NCBI GenBank assembly: GCA_943846735.1
Contig: OX044364.1
Span: forward strand, 1,674,001-1,738,000
DNA: 64,000 nucleotides
Direction: 5' to 3'
DNA from: CAJQLB01 sp905479065
GTDB taxonomy: Bacteria; Bacteroidota; Bacteroidia; Flavobacteriales; Flavobacteriaceae
The first letter of the stretch is position 1. Each line of letters opens with the position of its first letter. This document shows positions 35,209-44,048 of this stretch, in pieces. The position numbers and the translations under genes are program-made. The notes beneath the pieces were generated by a model. The model saw nothing but the letters and a program-made list of their open reading frames with translations. It was not told where the DNA came from and ran no database searches.

Positions 35209-35229
35209 TTTATCTTTGTCTAAGATAAA
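35209..35229. promoter_or_regulatory. divergent promoter with operator-like palindrome
   Basis: TTTATCTT (35209-35216) and AAGATAAA (35222-35229) form an 8-bp inverted repeat with a 5-base spacer between brnQ and the hydrolase gene. It overlaps TATCTTTG (35211-35218), an exact plus-strand -7 element placing transcription near 35225. No exact -33 TTTG is present, as can be the case for activated promoters. Confidence 0.5.
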
Positions 35230-35240
35230 CATTTCTATAT

Positions 35241-36026
35241 ATGGCTAACTTTGTCGTTTATCAAAACGCAAAAGTTCACTACACAGACACGGGTAAAGGA
35301 GAAGCTGTTGTACTCTTGCACGGATTCTTAGAAAATTTAAGCATGTGGAATGACTTAGTTCCTTACTTAACCAAAAATTATAGAGTAATTTGTATCGATT
35401 TATTGGGTCATGGAGCGTCTGAGGGGCTCAACAATACCCATCCTATGCATATCATGTCAGAGGCAGTTTACTCTGTTATTCATAGTTTAGATTTAAGACA
35501 AATCATTCTCATTGGTCATTCAATGGGCGGTTATGTTAGCCTCGCATTACTAGAAAAATATAGCTCTTTAATAAAAGCAGTCTGTCTCATCAACTCAACT
35601 GCCGTTGCAGACACGGAAAAGAGAAAAAAACAAAGACTGAAAGCAATACGATTAGCAAAAAATAATTCTCAAGAATTTATAAAATTAATGACATCCACAT
35701 TTTTTAACGTTGAAAGTGCCAAACAATTCAAGAACGAATTAAACTCGCTTCAATTCGATGCCTTAAAGATGTCTCCAAACAATATTATCGCAGCTATTGA
35801 AGGAATGAAAAATAGAAAAGATAGACTTAAATTATTTCAATCATACCGCCTACCAAAAATGGTCATACTAGGTAGAAAAGACTCTATAATTAATTTTAAA
35901 AAAGAGCAAGATTATTATCACAATACTGATATTCAAATCGTAGAACTGTCTAATGGTCATATGAGTCATATTGAGAATAAAGAAGGTTTTACTTACAATA
36001 TAATGCATTTCATCGAAAATATATAA
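35241..36026 (+). CDS. alpha/beta hydrolase
   Basis: A 261-residue alpha/beta-fold hydrolase. The oxyanion segment VVLLHGFLENLSMW, the nucleophile elbow IGHSMGGYVSL (Ser about 95), an acidic residue in LGRKDSIINF and the C-terminal His in LSNGHMSHIENKEGF give a complete triad. It is cytoplasmic by lack of a signal peptide. It probably hydrolyses an ester or thioester; the substrate is not predictable. It is divergent from brnQ and followed 58 bases later by a small Cys/His protein gene. Confidence 0.92.
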   Translation: MANFVVYQNAKVHYTDTGKGEAVVLLHGFLENLSMWNDLVPYLTKNYRVICIDLLGHGASEGLNNTHPMHIMSEAVYSVIHSLDLRQIILIGHSMGGYVSLALLEKYSSLIKAVCLINSTAVADTEKRKKQRLKAIRLAKNNSQEFIKLMTSTFFNVESAKQFKNELNSLQFDALKMSPNNIIAAIEGMKNRKDRLKLFQSYRLPKMVILGRKDSIINFKKEQDYYHNTDIQIVELSNGHMSHIENKEGFTYNIMHFIENI

Positions 36027-36084
36027 AGTTTAAACGATAAGTTAAGATTTATATCTAAATTTAATAGCCCAAAATCCCTAACTT

Positions 36085-36339
36085 ATGAAAACCTCTAATT
36101 TAAAAAATTACACTTTATCAAAATTGTATTGTAACATCTTTGGTCATCACTATGATATCTCCAAAAAAGTAACCCAACATGTCAAAGAATACACTTGTAC
36201 ATGTTGCAAAAAACAAATGACTACCAATGGTAATGGAAGATTGACAGAGTTAACAACAGTTTTTGAAGACATTAATTCTGTTTTAGAATATATGCACAAA
36301 AGACGCTCAATACGACTGAATCAAAAATTAGCCTCTTAA
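36085..36339 (+). CDS. small Cys/His-rich protein, unknown function
   Basis: An 84-residue basic cytoplasmic protein. Cys16, His21 and His22 (YCNIFGHHY) together with Cys38, Cys40 and Cys41 (YTCTCCKKQ) could bind one zinc ion. The pattern (Cys, GH, then a CxCC knuckle) resembles small zinc-knuckle proteins such as the phage DUF1660 type, but I do not assign it. The C-terminal half (EDINSVLEYMHKRRSIR) is helical and basic, suggesting nucleic-acid contact. It stands alone between the hydrolase and the convergent thiL gene. Confidence 0.7.
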   Translation: MKTSNLKNYTLSKLYCNIFGHHYDISKKVTQHVKEYTCTCCKKQMTTNGNGRLTELTTVFEDINSVLEYMHKRRSIRLNQKLAS

Positions 36340-36380
36340 TTCAGTTGCAAGACATGACTCATAACCGGTCTAATTTCGTA

Positions 36381-37433
36381 TTATTCGTAACGATTAATTG
36401 CATTCCACCCTTGTGCTTTTATAGGGATCTTCGTGTCTCCACGTGTGACTAAGTGCATGCCTGAAGACTGCTCGGTAATATATCCAATAACCGTTAAATG
36501 AGGATTTCCTTTTATGTTTGGAAAATCTTTTTGAGATATCGTCATTAACAATTCGTAATCTTCTCCACCATTCAAGGCTACTGTTGTGCTATCAATATTA
36601 AATTCTTCACAGGTGGAAATAACCTGAGGGTCCAAAGGTATTTTGTTTTCATAAAGATCACAACCCACCTTCCCTTGCTGACATAAATGTATGATCTCTG
36701 AAGAAAGACCGTCACTGATGTCTATCATAGACGTTGGTTTTACCTCTAAATCTTTCAATAGTTGAATCACATCTTGTCTTGCTTCAGGCTTTAATTGACG
36801 CTCTACTATATAAGCATATTGATCAAGTTCCGGCTGGCTCTGAGGATTTATTTTAAAAACTTCTTTTTCGCGTTCTAATACTTGGAGTCCTAAATAGGCT
36901 CCTCCCAAATCACCTGACACAACCAACAAATCATTTGGTTTTGCTCCACTTCTGTAAACAACATCCTTTTTCTTTACTTGACCAAGCGCTGTAACCGAAA
37001 TGAGTAATCCCGAAGTCGATGAAGTAGTGTCTCCTCCAACTACATCAACGCCGTAATAATCTGCTGCTGTTTTTATTCCTTTGTACAATTCTTCTAATGC
37101 CTCAAGGGAAAACCTGTTTGATACGGCTATTGAAACAGTAATTTGAGTCGCTTGTGCATTCATCGCATAAATATCTGATAAATTGACCACCACAGCTTTG
37201 TATCCCAAATGTTTCAATGGCATATAACTTAAATCAAAATGCACACCTTCCACGAGTAAATCTGTAGAAACAACCGTAGTTTTATTCTTGTAATTCAGAA
37301 CAGCTGCATCATCCCCAATTCCTTTAATCGTAGTGTCGTTATTGATTGTAATGGACTTTGTTAAATGATTGATGAGCCCAAACTCCCCAAGTGACGTTAA
37401 AGGAGTACGCGATTGATTTTTATCTTCTATCAT
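36381..37433 (-). CDS. thiL: thiamine-monophosphate kinase
   Basis: A 350-residue AIR-synthase-related kinase converting thiamine phosphate to thiamine diphosphate with ATP. Signature segments are GIGDDAAVLNY, VSTDLLVEGVHFDLSYMPLKHLGYKAV, the GGDTTSS metal-binding loop (VDVVGGDTTSSTSG), MIDISDGLSSEI and GGEDYELL. The start is set at MIEDKNQSR (37433); a longer reading to 37469 adds twelve residues not usual for the family. It is a single gene, divergent from the SUF operon. Confidence 0.95.
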   Translation of the reverse strand: MIEDKNQSRTPLTSLGEFGLINHLTKSITINNDTTIKGIGDDAAVLNYKNKTTVVSTDLLVEGVHFDLSYMPLKHLGYKAVVVNLSDIYAMNAQATQITVSIAVSNRFSLEALEELYKGIKTAADYYGVDVVGGDTTSSTSGLLISVTALGQVKKKDVVYRSGAKPNDLLVVSGDLGGAYLGLQVLEREKEVFKINPQSQPELDQYAYIVERQLKPEARQDVIQLLKDLEVKPTSMIDISDGLSSEIIHLCQQGKVGCDLYENKIPLDPQVISTCEEFNIDSTTVALNGGEDYELLMTISQKDFPNIKGNPHLTVIGYITEQSSGMHLVTRGDTKIPIKAQGWNAINRYE

Positions 37434-37573
37434 ATGCCAAAAGTAATATGAATTTGGGCTTAGTACCAAAATAAGTGGAAATTATCTTTAGAGATTCTTA
37501 TTTCTAAATAAGAACTCACTAGATAGTATAATAAAAACCTATGAATCCATATAGGAATATAATGTTAGCTTAT

Positions 37574-37604
37574 GTTGAAAAACTCTGCTTATGTTGTATA
37601 TTTG
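37574..37604 (+). promoter_or_regulatory. promoter of the SUF operon
   Basis: GTTG at 37574-37577, a 19-base spacer and an exact TATATTTG -7 element at 37597-37604 fit the Bacteroidota promoter. Transcription would start near 37611, about 24 bases before the first gene. Confidence 0.65.
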
Positions 37605-37634
37605 CTCTCTATTTAGAACTAATCTATTTAAACA

Positions 37635-37964
37635 ATGATTAAAGTTTCAGAGACAGCAAAAATTAAGGTCGTAGAACTCATGCAGCACGATGGTTTTAGC
37701 CCAAAAGAGCACTTTGTTAGAGTTGGGGTTAAAAGTGGTGGATGTTCTGGACTGTCATACGACTTAAAATTTGACGACAAACAAGAGAATGATGACAAGA
37801 TGTTTGAAGATAATGGTATAAAAATTATTGTTGACAAAAAAAGCTTTCTGTATCTCATTGGTACGATCCTTGAATACTCGGGGGGATTAAATGGATCAGG
37901 ATTCGTTTTTAATAACCCAAATGCAAACCGCACTTGTGGTTGTGGGGAATCTTTTTCGTTATAA
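37635..37964 (+). CDS. sufA: iron-sulfur assembly accessory protein (HesB/IscA/SufA family)
   Basis: A 109-residue A-type carrier with the three invariant cysteines: Cys37 (KSGGCSGLSY), Cys101 and Cys103 (RTCGCGESFSL). It delivers assembled Fe-S clusters to target proteins. It is the first gene of the SUF operon; sufB starts 9 bases downstream. The symbol follows operon context; sequence alone does not separate SufA from IscA. Confidence 0.92.
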   Translation: MIKVSETAKIKVVELMQHDGFSPKEHFVRVGVKSGGCSGLSYDLKFDDKQENDDKMFEDNGIKIIVDKKSFLYLIGTILEYSGGLNGSGFVFNNPNANRTCGCGESFSL

Positions 37965-37973
37965 TAAGACACT

Positions 37974-39425
37974 ATGAGTAATAAATATACTGAGGACGAT
38001 TTACGTGAAGAGTTAAAAACCAAAGAATATGAATATGGTTTTTACACAGATATAAAATCTGACACCTTTCCTGTTGGACTGAATGAAGACGTAGTTCGAG
38101 CTATTTCAAAACGAAAACAGGAACCAGATTGGATGACTGATTGGCGCCTCAATGCCTTTAAAATCTGGAAGGAAATGGCAGAACCCGAATGGGCAAATGT
38201 GCATTATGACAAACCTGATTTTCAAGCTATCTCCTATTATTCTGCTCCAAATAGTAAACCAAAATACAATAGTTTAGATGAAGTAGATCCAGAATTGTTA
38301 GACACCTTCAAAAAACTGGGTATTTCGATTGATGAACAAAAGAAGTTAGCTAATGTTGCTATGGATGTTGTTGTAGATTCTGTTTCAGTAGCGACAACTT
38401 TTAAAAAAACACTCGCAGAGAAAGGAATCATTTTCATGAGCATTTCTGAGGCCATTCAAAAACATCCTGATCTTGTCAAAAAACACCTTGGAACTGTCGT
38501 GCCACAAAAGGATAATTTTTACGCAGCTCTAAATTCTGCAGTTTTTAGTGATGGCAGTTTTTGTTACATTCCTAAGGGAGTTCGTTGCCCAATGGAATTG
38601 TCAACCTATTTCAGAATAAATCAAGCAGGTACAGGTCAATTTGAAAGAACTTTAGTGATTGCAGATGAGGGTAGTTATGTAAGCTATTTAGAGGGCTGTA
38701 CTGCTCCAAGTCGTGATGAAAATCAATTACATGCTGCCGTTGTTGAATTAATTGCTCTAGATGACGCAGAAATTAAATATTCAACTGTTCAAAATTGGTA
38801 TCCTGGTAATGCTGAAGGTAAAGGCGGCGTATTCAATTTTGTCACCAAACGTGGTTTGTGTGAAACCAATGCGAAGATTTCTTGGACCCAAGTTGAAACA
38901 GGTAGTGCTGTGACATGGAAATATCCGAGTTGTGTCCTAAAAGGAAATAATTCAATAGGAGAGTTTTATTCAATTGCCGTGACCAATAATTTTCAACAAG
39001 CAGATACAGGTACCAAAATGATTCATCTTGGTAAAAACACAAAATCAACCATAATTTCTAAAGGTATATCAGCAGGGAAATCACAAAATAGTTATCGTGG
39101 TCTTGTTCAAATCAATTCACGGGCTGACAATGCTCGTAATTTTTCACAATGTGACAGCTTACTCATGGGGAATGAATGCGGAGCACACACATTTCCATAC
39201 ATAGAAGCTAAAAATAAATCTGCACAAATAGAACACGAAGCAACAACTAGTAAAATCGGTGAAGACCAGATATTTTATTGTAACCAAAGAGGTATTGATA
39301 CCGAAAAAGCTATCGCTCTGATTGTGAATGGTTTCAGTAAGGATGTCTTGAATAAGTTGCCCATGGAGTTTGCTGTAGAAGCTCAAAAATTACTAGAGAT
39401 AAGCTTAGAAGGAAGTGTTGGTTAA
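37974..39425 (+). CDS. sufB: Fe-S cluster scaffold subunit SufB
   Basis: The 483-residue SufB is the beta-helical scaffold of the SufBCD complex on which clusters are built. It has the N-terminal YEYGFYTDI segment, GVVPQ-like HLGTVVPQKDNFYAAL, YLEGCTAPSRDENQLHAAVVE, and near the C-terminus NECGAHTFPYIEAKN and IEHEATTSKIGEDQIFYC. Unlike the usual sufBC adjacency, an unrelated lipoprotein gene lies between sufB and sufC. Confidence 0.97.
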   Translation: MSNKYTEDDLREELKTKEYEYGFYTDIKSDTFPVGLNEDVVRAISKRKQEPDWMTDWRLNAFKIWKEMAEPEWANVHYDKPDFQAISYYSAPNSKPKYNSLDEVDPELLDTFKKLGISIDEQKKLANVAMDVVVDSVSVATTFKKTLAEKGIIFMSISEAIQKHPDLVKKHLGTVVPQKDNFYAALNSAVFSDGSFCYIPKGVRCPMELSTYFRINQAGTGQFERTLVIADEGSYVSYLEGCTAPSRDENQLHAAVVELIALDDAEIKYSTVQNWYPGNAEGKGGVFNFVTKRGLCETNAKISWTQVETGSAVTWKYPSCVLKGNNSIGEFYSIAVTNNFQQADTGTKMIHLGKNTKSTIISKGISAGKSQNSYRGLVQINSRADNARNFSQCDSLLMGNECGAHTFPYIEAKNKSAQIEHEATTSKIGEDQIFYCNQRGIDTEKAIALIVNGFSKDVLNKLPMEFAVEAQKLLEISLEGSVG

Positions 39426-39436
39426 TTTAGATTAAT

Positions 39437-39856
39437 ATGAAAAATATATACATAACTTTAATTTTAATGTTGTCATTTTTAGGTTGTAAAAATGAGTCAA
39501 ACATGTCATCAAGTGGGAGTAATAACGAGACCGATACTCAAGAAAAAACAATTAGTCAAAGTGATGGGTTGACTCTTTTAAAAGGTGAATTCATATACTA
39601 TGCTGACGCCTCTGTGTTACAAACTCAACAACAAATGTATGGCGTTGTCATTGATGAAAAAATGCATGAATTAAATTTAATGGCAAAAAATTTTAAGAAT
39701 GAAGACACTGATTTTGTCGAGGTTGAAATTCGTGGAAAAATTACTCCCAAACCAAAAGATGAAGAAGGATGGGATTATCGTGTTGAAATAAAAGAAATAG
39801 TGAACGTAAAAGCGGTATCAAAAAGCAGTGATGTCGTGAAATTAGGAACTGAATAA
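39437..39856 (+). CDS. small lipoprotein encoded inside the SUF operon
   Basis: A 139-residue protein with a lipoprotein signal (LMLSFLGC, Cys17), then a low-complexity Ser/Asn/Thr linker (about 20-48). A small beta-rich domain follows (LLKGEFIYYADASVLQ, YGVVIDEKM, FVEVEIRGKITPKP, DYRVEIKEIVNV). The domain looks OB-like and recalls the C-terminal domain of NlpE-type lipoproteins; this is a visual impression. It starts 11 bases after sufB and ends 1 base before sufC, so it is cotranscribed with Fe-S genes although its product is exported to the envelope. Function unknown. Confidence 0.75.
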   Translation: MKNIYITLILMLSFLGCKNESNMSSSGSNNETDTQEKTISQSDGLTLLKGEFIYYADASVLQTQQQMYGVVIDEKMHELNLMAKNFKNEDTDFVEVEIRGKITPKPKDEEGWDYRVEIKEIVNVKAVSKSSDVVKLGTE

Positions 39857-39857
39857 T

Positions 39858-40610
39858 ATGTTAGAAATAAAAAATTTACACGCAAGTGTTGAAGATAAAG
39901 CTATTTTAAAGGGGATTAATCTTTCAGTCAAAGCTGGAGAAGTTCATGCTATTATGGGCCCAAATGGTTCTGGTAAGAGCACCTTAGCCTCAGTCATTGC
40001 AGGAAAAGAAGATTATGAAGCGATTAAGGGGGATATTCTTTTTAATAACGAAAACATTGAAGAATTAGAAGCTGACGAACGTGCACATAAAGGAATTTTT
40101 CTATCCTTTCAATATCCTGTAGAAATCCCTGGAGTATCAGTCACAAATTTCATGAAAACAGCTATTAACGAAAGTCGAAAAGCTAAAGGTCTTGAAGATA
40201 TGCCTGCCAATGAAATGTTGAAACTTATTCGAGAAAAATCTGAATTACTAGAAATTGATCGAAAATTCTTATCGCGCTCGTTAAATCAAGGGTTTTCAGG
40301 TGGTGAGAAAAAGAGAAATGAAATTTTTCAAATGGCCATGTTGGAACCAAAATTAGCCATTCTAGATGAGACTGATTCAGGCTTAGACATTGATGCCTTG
40401 CGTATCGTAGCTAATGGTGTGAATAAATTAAAAAATAAAGACAATGCTGTTATCGTCATAACGCATTATCAACGTCTTTTGGATTATATTGTTCCAGACT
40501 TTGTTCACGTTTTACACAATGGTAAAATTGTTAAATCAGGGACAAAAGAACTAGCTCACGAATTGGAGAAAAAAGGATATGATTGGATCAAAGAATCTGT
40601 AAACCTATAG
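39858..40610 (+). CDS. sufC: Fe-S assembly ATPase SufC
   Basis: A 250-residue ABC-type ATPase: Walker A GPNGSGKSTLA (Lys40), the SUF-specific LSFQYPVEIPGVS, signature FSGGEKKRNE and Walker B LAILDETDSGLD. It powers conformational change of the SufB-SufD scaffold in the cytoplasm. sufD begins 8 bases downstream. Confidence 0.97.
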   Translation: MLEIKNLHASVEDKAILKGINLSVKAGEVHAIMGPNGSGKSTLASVIAGKEDYEAIKGDILFNNENIEELEADERAHKGIFLSFQYPVEIPGVSVTNFMKTAINESRKAKGLEDMPANEMLKLIREKSELLEIDRKFLSRSLNQGFSGGEKKRNEIFQMAMLEPKLAILDETDSGLDIDALRIVANGVNKLKNKDNAVIVITHYQRLLDYIVPDFVHVLHNGKIVKSGTKELAHELEKKGYDWIKESVNL

Positions 40611-40618
40611 AAGAATTT

Positions 40619-41932
40619 ATGGACTTAAAAGAAAAATTAGTTTCCTCATTTTTAGCATTTGAAAACCAAATGGATGTTGAAGATTATGTCCATGACATCA
40701 GATCAGAAGCTATCAAAACTTTCGAAAATGAAGGATTCCCGTCAAAAAAAGATGAAGATTGGAAATACACTTCATTAAATAAAATATTAAAACAAGACTA
40801 CAGCGTCTTTCCTGATGATGAAAATGCCATCGAATATCGCGATGTAAAAAAATATTTCATTCACAATATTGATTCGTTTAAAATTGTATTCATTGACGGT
40901 AAGTATTCATCACATCTATCGCAAACCACTCATGAAGGAATGGATATTTGTTTGCTATCTGCCGCATTAGCCAAACCGAAATATCGCTTAGTTATTGAAA
41001 ATTATTTTAACAAAATTGCTGCATCAGATGGCATTACTTCTTTAAATACTGCTTTTTCTTCTGAAGGAGCTTACATTCATATTCCAAAAAACAAATTAGT
41101 TGAAAAACCAATTCAAATTATTCATTTTTCAACTGGAAATGAGTCTGCATTAATGCTTCAACCAAGGAATTTAGTAGTTGTAGATGAAAATTCACACGTC
41201 CAAATTATTGAACGTCATCAAAGCTTAACATCCAACGCTGTTTTAACAAACTCCGTGACTGAAATATTTGCAAACAAACGTGCTATCATTGATTGTTACA
41301 AAATTCAAAATGATCATCAAAACGCATCACTAATTGACAACACATTTATTCATCAAAAACAGGAAAGTCACGCGTCGGTTCATACGTTTACTTTTGGAGG
41401 AAATTTAACTAGAAATAATTTAAATTTTTATCAGCACGGCGAACGTGTTGATTCTACCTTAAAAGGCATAACTATTATTGGAGACAAACAACATGTAGAT
41501 CACAATACATTAGTTCATCATGTTGAACCAAATTGTGAAAGCCATCAAGACTATAAAGGCATCTTTAATGATAAATCAACTGGTGTTTTTAATGGGAAAG
41601 TGATTGTAGAAAAAGAAGCCCAAAAGACAAATGCTTTTCAAGCTAACAATAATATTTTAGTCAGTGATCAGTCAACAATTAACACAAAGCCACAATTAGA
41701 AATTTTTGCTGATGATGTTAAATGTTCGCACGGATGTACCATCGGGCAGTTGGATTCAGATGCTTTATTCTATATGAAAACTCGAGGGATTCCTGAAAAA
41801 GAAGCAAAAGCCCTGCTCATGTATGCATTTGCCAATAATGTTTTAGAGAGTGTCAAAATAGCGACATTAAAAACTCGTATTAATAAGCTTATTGCAAACA
41901 AAATTGGCGTGAATATTGGATTTAATTTATAA
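40619..41932 (+). CDS. sufD: Fe-S assembly protein SufD
   Basis: A 437-residue partner of SufB with the same beta-helical fold. Characteristic parts are PSKKDEDWKYTSL, IHIPKNKLVEKPIQIIH, VHHVEPNCESHQDYKGIFNDKSTGVFNGKV and the C-terminal DDVKCSHGCTIGQLD, with KTRGIPEKEAKALLMYAFAN. Start set at MDLKEKLVSS (40619); the in-frame TTG at 40583 would overlap sufC and adds no family-like residues. Confidence 0.96.
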   Translation: MDLKEKLVSSFLAFENQMDVEDYVHDIRSEAIKTFENEGFPSKKDEDWKYTSLNKILKQDYSVFPDDENAIEYRDVKKYFIHNIDSFKIVFIDGKYSSHLSQTTHEGMDICLLSAALAKPKYRLVIENYFNKIAASDGITSLNTAFSSEGAYIHIPKNKLVEKPIQIIHFSTGNESALMLQPRNLVVVDENSHVQIIERHQSLTSNAVLTNSVTEIFANKRAIIDCYKIQNDHQNASLIDNTFIHQKQESHASVHTFTFGGNLTRNNLNFYQHGERVDSTLKGITIIGDKQHVDHNTLVHHVEPNCESHQDYKGIFNDKSTGVFNGKVIVEKEAQKTNAFQANNNILVSDQSTINTKPQLEIFADDVKCSHGCTIGQLDSDALFYMKTRGIPEKEAKALLMYAFANNVLESVKIATLKTRINKLIANKIGVNIGFNL

Positions 41933-41952
41933 GAGTTAATCAGTAGTTTATT

Positions 41953-43167
41953 ATGTTAAATGTTGAAACCGTCCGCAAAGATTTCCCTATCCTTTCTAGA
42001 AAAGTCAACGGTCAACCACTGGTCTATTTTGATAATGCTGCAACCTCACAGACTCCTCAAGTAGTCATAGATGCTATTGTTGATTATTACAGCAACTACA
42101 ACTCGAATATCCATCGTGGTGTTCATTTCTTAAGTCAAGAAGCAACAGATAAATATGAAATAGCTCGTCAGAAAATTCAACACCATTTTAATGCTGAATA
42201 TTCACATGAAATTATACTTACCGCTGGAGTCACAGCAGGTATTAATTTGGTTGCTAATGGATTTGCCTCAATACTCAAGAAAGGTGATGAAATTGTTGTT
42301 TCTGCTTTAGAACATCACAGTAATATTGTACCATGGCAAATGTTGTGTGACAAATCTGGTGCTATCTTAAAAGTGATTCCAATGAATTTGGAAGGCGAAC
42401 TGGTGATGGATGCCTTTGAAGCATTACTATCGACTAAGACAAAATTGGTTTTTGTCAATCACATTTCAAATGCTCTAGGAACGATTAATCCAATAAAACA
42501 GATTATCAAAAAATCTCACCGCATTGGTGCAGCTGTTTTAATAGATGGAGCGCAAGCATGCCCACACATAAAAGTTGATGTAAAACAATTAGATGCTGAT
42601 TTTTATTTGGCTTCAGCACATAAAATGTGCGGTCCAACGGGAGTTGGTATATTATACGGCAAACAACAATGGTTAACTAAACTGCCTCCTTATCAAGGGG
42701 GAGGTGAAATGATCGACCAAGTGACTTTTGAAAAAACTACGTACGCGGGACTACCTCATAAGTTTGAAGCTGGAACTCCAAATATTTCAGGAGTAATCGC
42801 AACAGGTGTTGCTATTGACTACCTTAACAAGATTGGCTTTGATGCTATTTCAAATTATGAAAACGAGTTATTAACCTATGCCACAAATCAACTACTTGCA
42901 ATTGAGGATCTAAAAATTTATGGAACCTCCAAAAACAAGACATCTGTAATATCCTTCAATATTGGAAATATCCATCCCTATGATATTGGAACTATTGTCG
43001 ATAAATTTGGTATTGCTTTGCGAACTGGTCATCATTGTGCGCAACCAATAATGGATTTTTATAAAATTCCAGGAACCATTAGAGCTTCCTTTGCCTTTTA
43101 TAACACTAAAGAAGAAATCGATAAGCTAGTCTCGGCATTATTCAAAGCCAAACAAATGCTATCATAA
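41953..43167 (+). CDS. sufS: cysteine desulfurase SufS
   Basis: A 404-residue class V PLP enzyme that mobilises sulfur from cysteine for cluster assembly. The PLP lysine is Lys224 (SAHKMCGPTGVG) and the catalytic cysteine is Cys362 (RTGHHCAQPIMDFY), in the short-loop context of group II (SufS) enzymes. N-terminal DFPILSRKVNGQPLVYFDNAAT is typical. It passes sulfur to SufE, encoded two genes downstream. Confidence 0.97.
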   Translation: MLNVETVRKDFPILSRKVNGQPLVYFDNAATSQTPQVVIDAIVDYYSNYNSNIHRGVHFLSQEATDKYEIARQKIQHHFNAEYSHEIILTAGVTAGINLVANGFASILKKGDEIVVSALEHHSNIVPWQMLCDKSGAILKVIPMNLEGELVMDAFEALLSTKTKLVFVNHISNALGTINPIKQIIKKSHRIGAAVLIDGAQACPHIKVDVKQLDADFYLASAHKMCGPTGVGILYGKQQWLTKLPPYQGGGEMIDQVTFEKTTYAGLPHKFEAGTPNISGVIATGVAIDYLNKIGFDAISNYENELLTYATNQLLAIEDLKIYGTSKNKTSVISFNIGNIHPYDIGTIVDKFGIALRTGHHCAQPIMDFYKIPGTIRASFAFYNTKEEIDKLVSALFKAKQMLS

Positions 43168-43180
43168 AATGAATTAAACA

Positions 43181-43597
43181 ATGATAAAATCAATAATTTT
43201 ATTTTCCTGCGTTTCTATTATAAGTATTTTCATGTTCTCTTGTCAAGAGATTTATGAAATAGATGCCATTGAAGGAAACTGGAAAGTAACTTCCATGAAA
43301 GATGTTGCAGAGTTTGAAGAAGGTCCTAGTTTTTTAATAAATTTAAAAACTATGAAAATTGCGGGTTTCTCAGGTTGCAACCGGTTTTTTGGGACTGTCA
43401 AACTTGATAAAAAAAATAAGTTAACATTTGAAAACATGGGAGGGACTCGAAAAATGTGTGGAAATTTTGAAGTTGAGAACATGTTCATTACGCTTATTTC
43501 GAAAGTTGATGCTTTTAAATTTAATAAAAGTAAGTTGCAATTTTTATCTAAATCTGGTGATGTTTTAATGACTATGAAAGCAACTGAAATCGAATAA
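43181..43597 (+). CDS. META-domain lipoprotein inside the SUF operon
   Basis: A 138-residue protein with a lipoprotein signal (ISIFMFSC, Cys21). A META/HslJ-like domain follows: EGNWKVTSMKD, KTMKIAGFSGCNRFFGTVKLDKKN, the 'GGTRKMC' motif in MGGTRKMCGNFEVE, and LQFLSKSGDVLMTM. META-domain proteins in other bacteria are linked to heat or stress resistance in the envelope; the role here is unknown. It is inserted between sufS (13 bases) and sufE (28 bases). Confidence 0.85.
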   Translation: MIKSIILFSCVSIISIFMFSCQEIYEIDAIEGNWKVTSMKDVAEFEEGPSFLINLKTMKIAGFSGCNRFFGTVKLDKKNKLTFENMGGTRKMCGNFEVENMFITLISKVDAFKFNKSKLQFLSKSGDVLMTMKATEIE

Positions 43598-43625
43598 TTT
43601 AATAAATGACGAAAATCTATAAAAC

Positions 43626-44048
43626 GTGAGTATATCTGAAATCCAAGAAACTATAATTGAAGAATTTGCAATGTTTGACGACTGGATGCAACGCTACGAA
43701 TATATGATTGAGTTAGGTAAATCACTTCCAATAATAGCTATTGAATACAAAAACGATGATTATATCATAAAAGGATGCCAAAGTAAAGTTTGGCTTCACG
43801 CAGAATTAAAAAATAACATCTTAAATTTTACAGCTGACAGCGACGCAATTATAACAAAGGGTATTATTGCAATATTAATTAGAGTGTTTTCAAATCAACC
43901 CCCAAAAGCTATTATAGATTCAAGTACGCAATTTATAGATGATATTGGTTTAAAAGAGCATCTCTCGCCAACAAGAGCAAATGGTTTAACCAGTATGATT
44001 AAACAAATAAAAATGTATGCTATTGCATACCAAACACAACTTAAATAA
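43626..44048 (+). CDS. sufE: sulfur acceptor protein SufE
   Basis: A 140-residue protein that takes persulfide sulfur from SufS and hands it to SufBCD. The acceptor cysteine is Cys51 in IIKGCQSKVWL. N-terminal MSISEIQETIIEEFAMFDDWMQ and YEYMIELGKSLP are typical. The start is a GTG at 43626; no ATG exists at the expected position and the residues from GTG onward match the family. The stop shares a base with the sufT ATG (TAATG). Confidence 0.95.
   Translation: MSISEIQETIIEEFAMFDDWMQRYEYMIELGKSLPIIAIEYKNDDYIIKGCQSKVWLHAELKNNILNFTADSDAIITKGIIAILIRVFSNQPPKAIIDSSTQFIDDIGLKEHLSPTRANGLTSMIKQIKMYAIAYQTQLK

Noticed and set aside
37628..38023. 131-residue minus-strand frame over sufA and the start of sufB
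   Set aside because: Antisense to clear SUF genes; composition is that of a reverse-complement shadow (Ser/Phe/Leu-rich).
40583..40618. Longer SufD start overlapping sufC
   Set aside because: It depends on a TTG inside sufC; MDLKEKL at 40619 matches the family and gives an 8-base intergenic gap.
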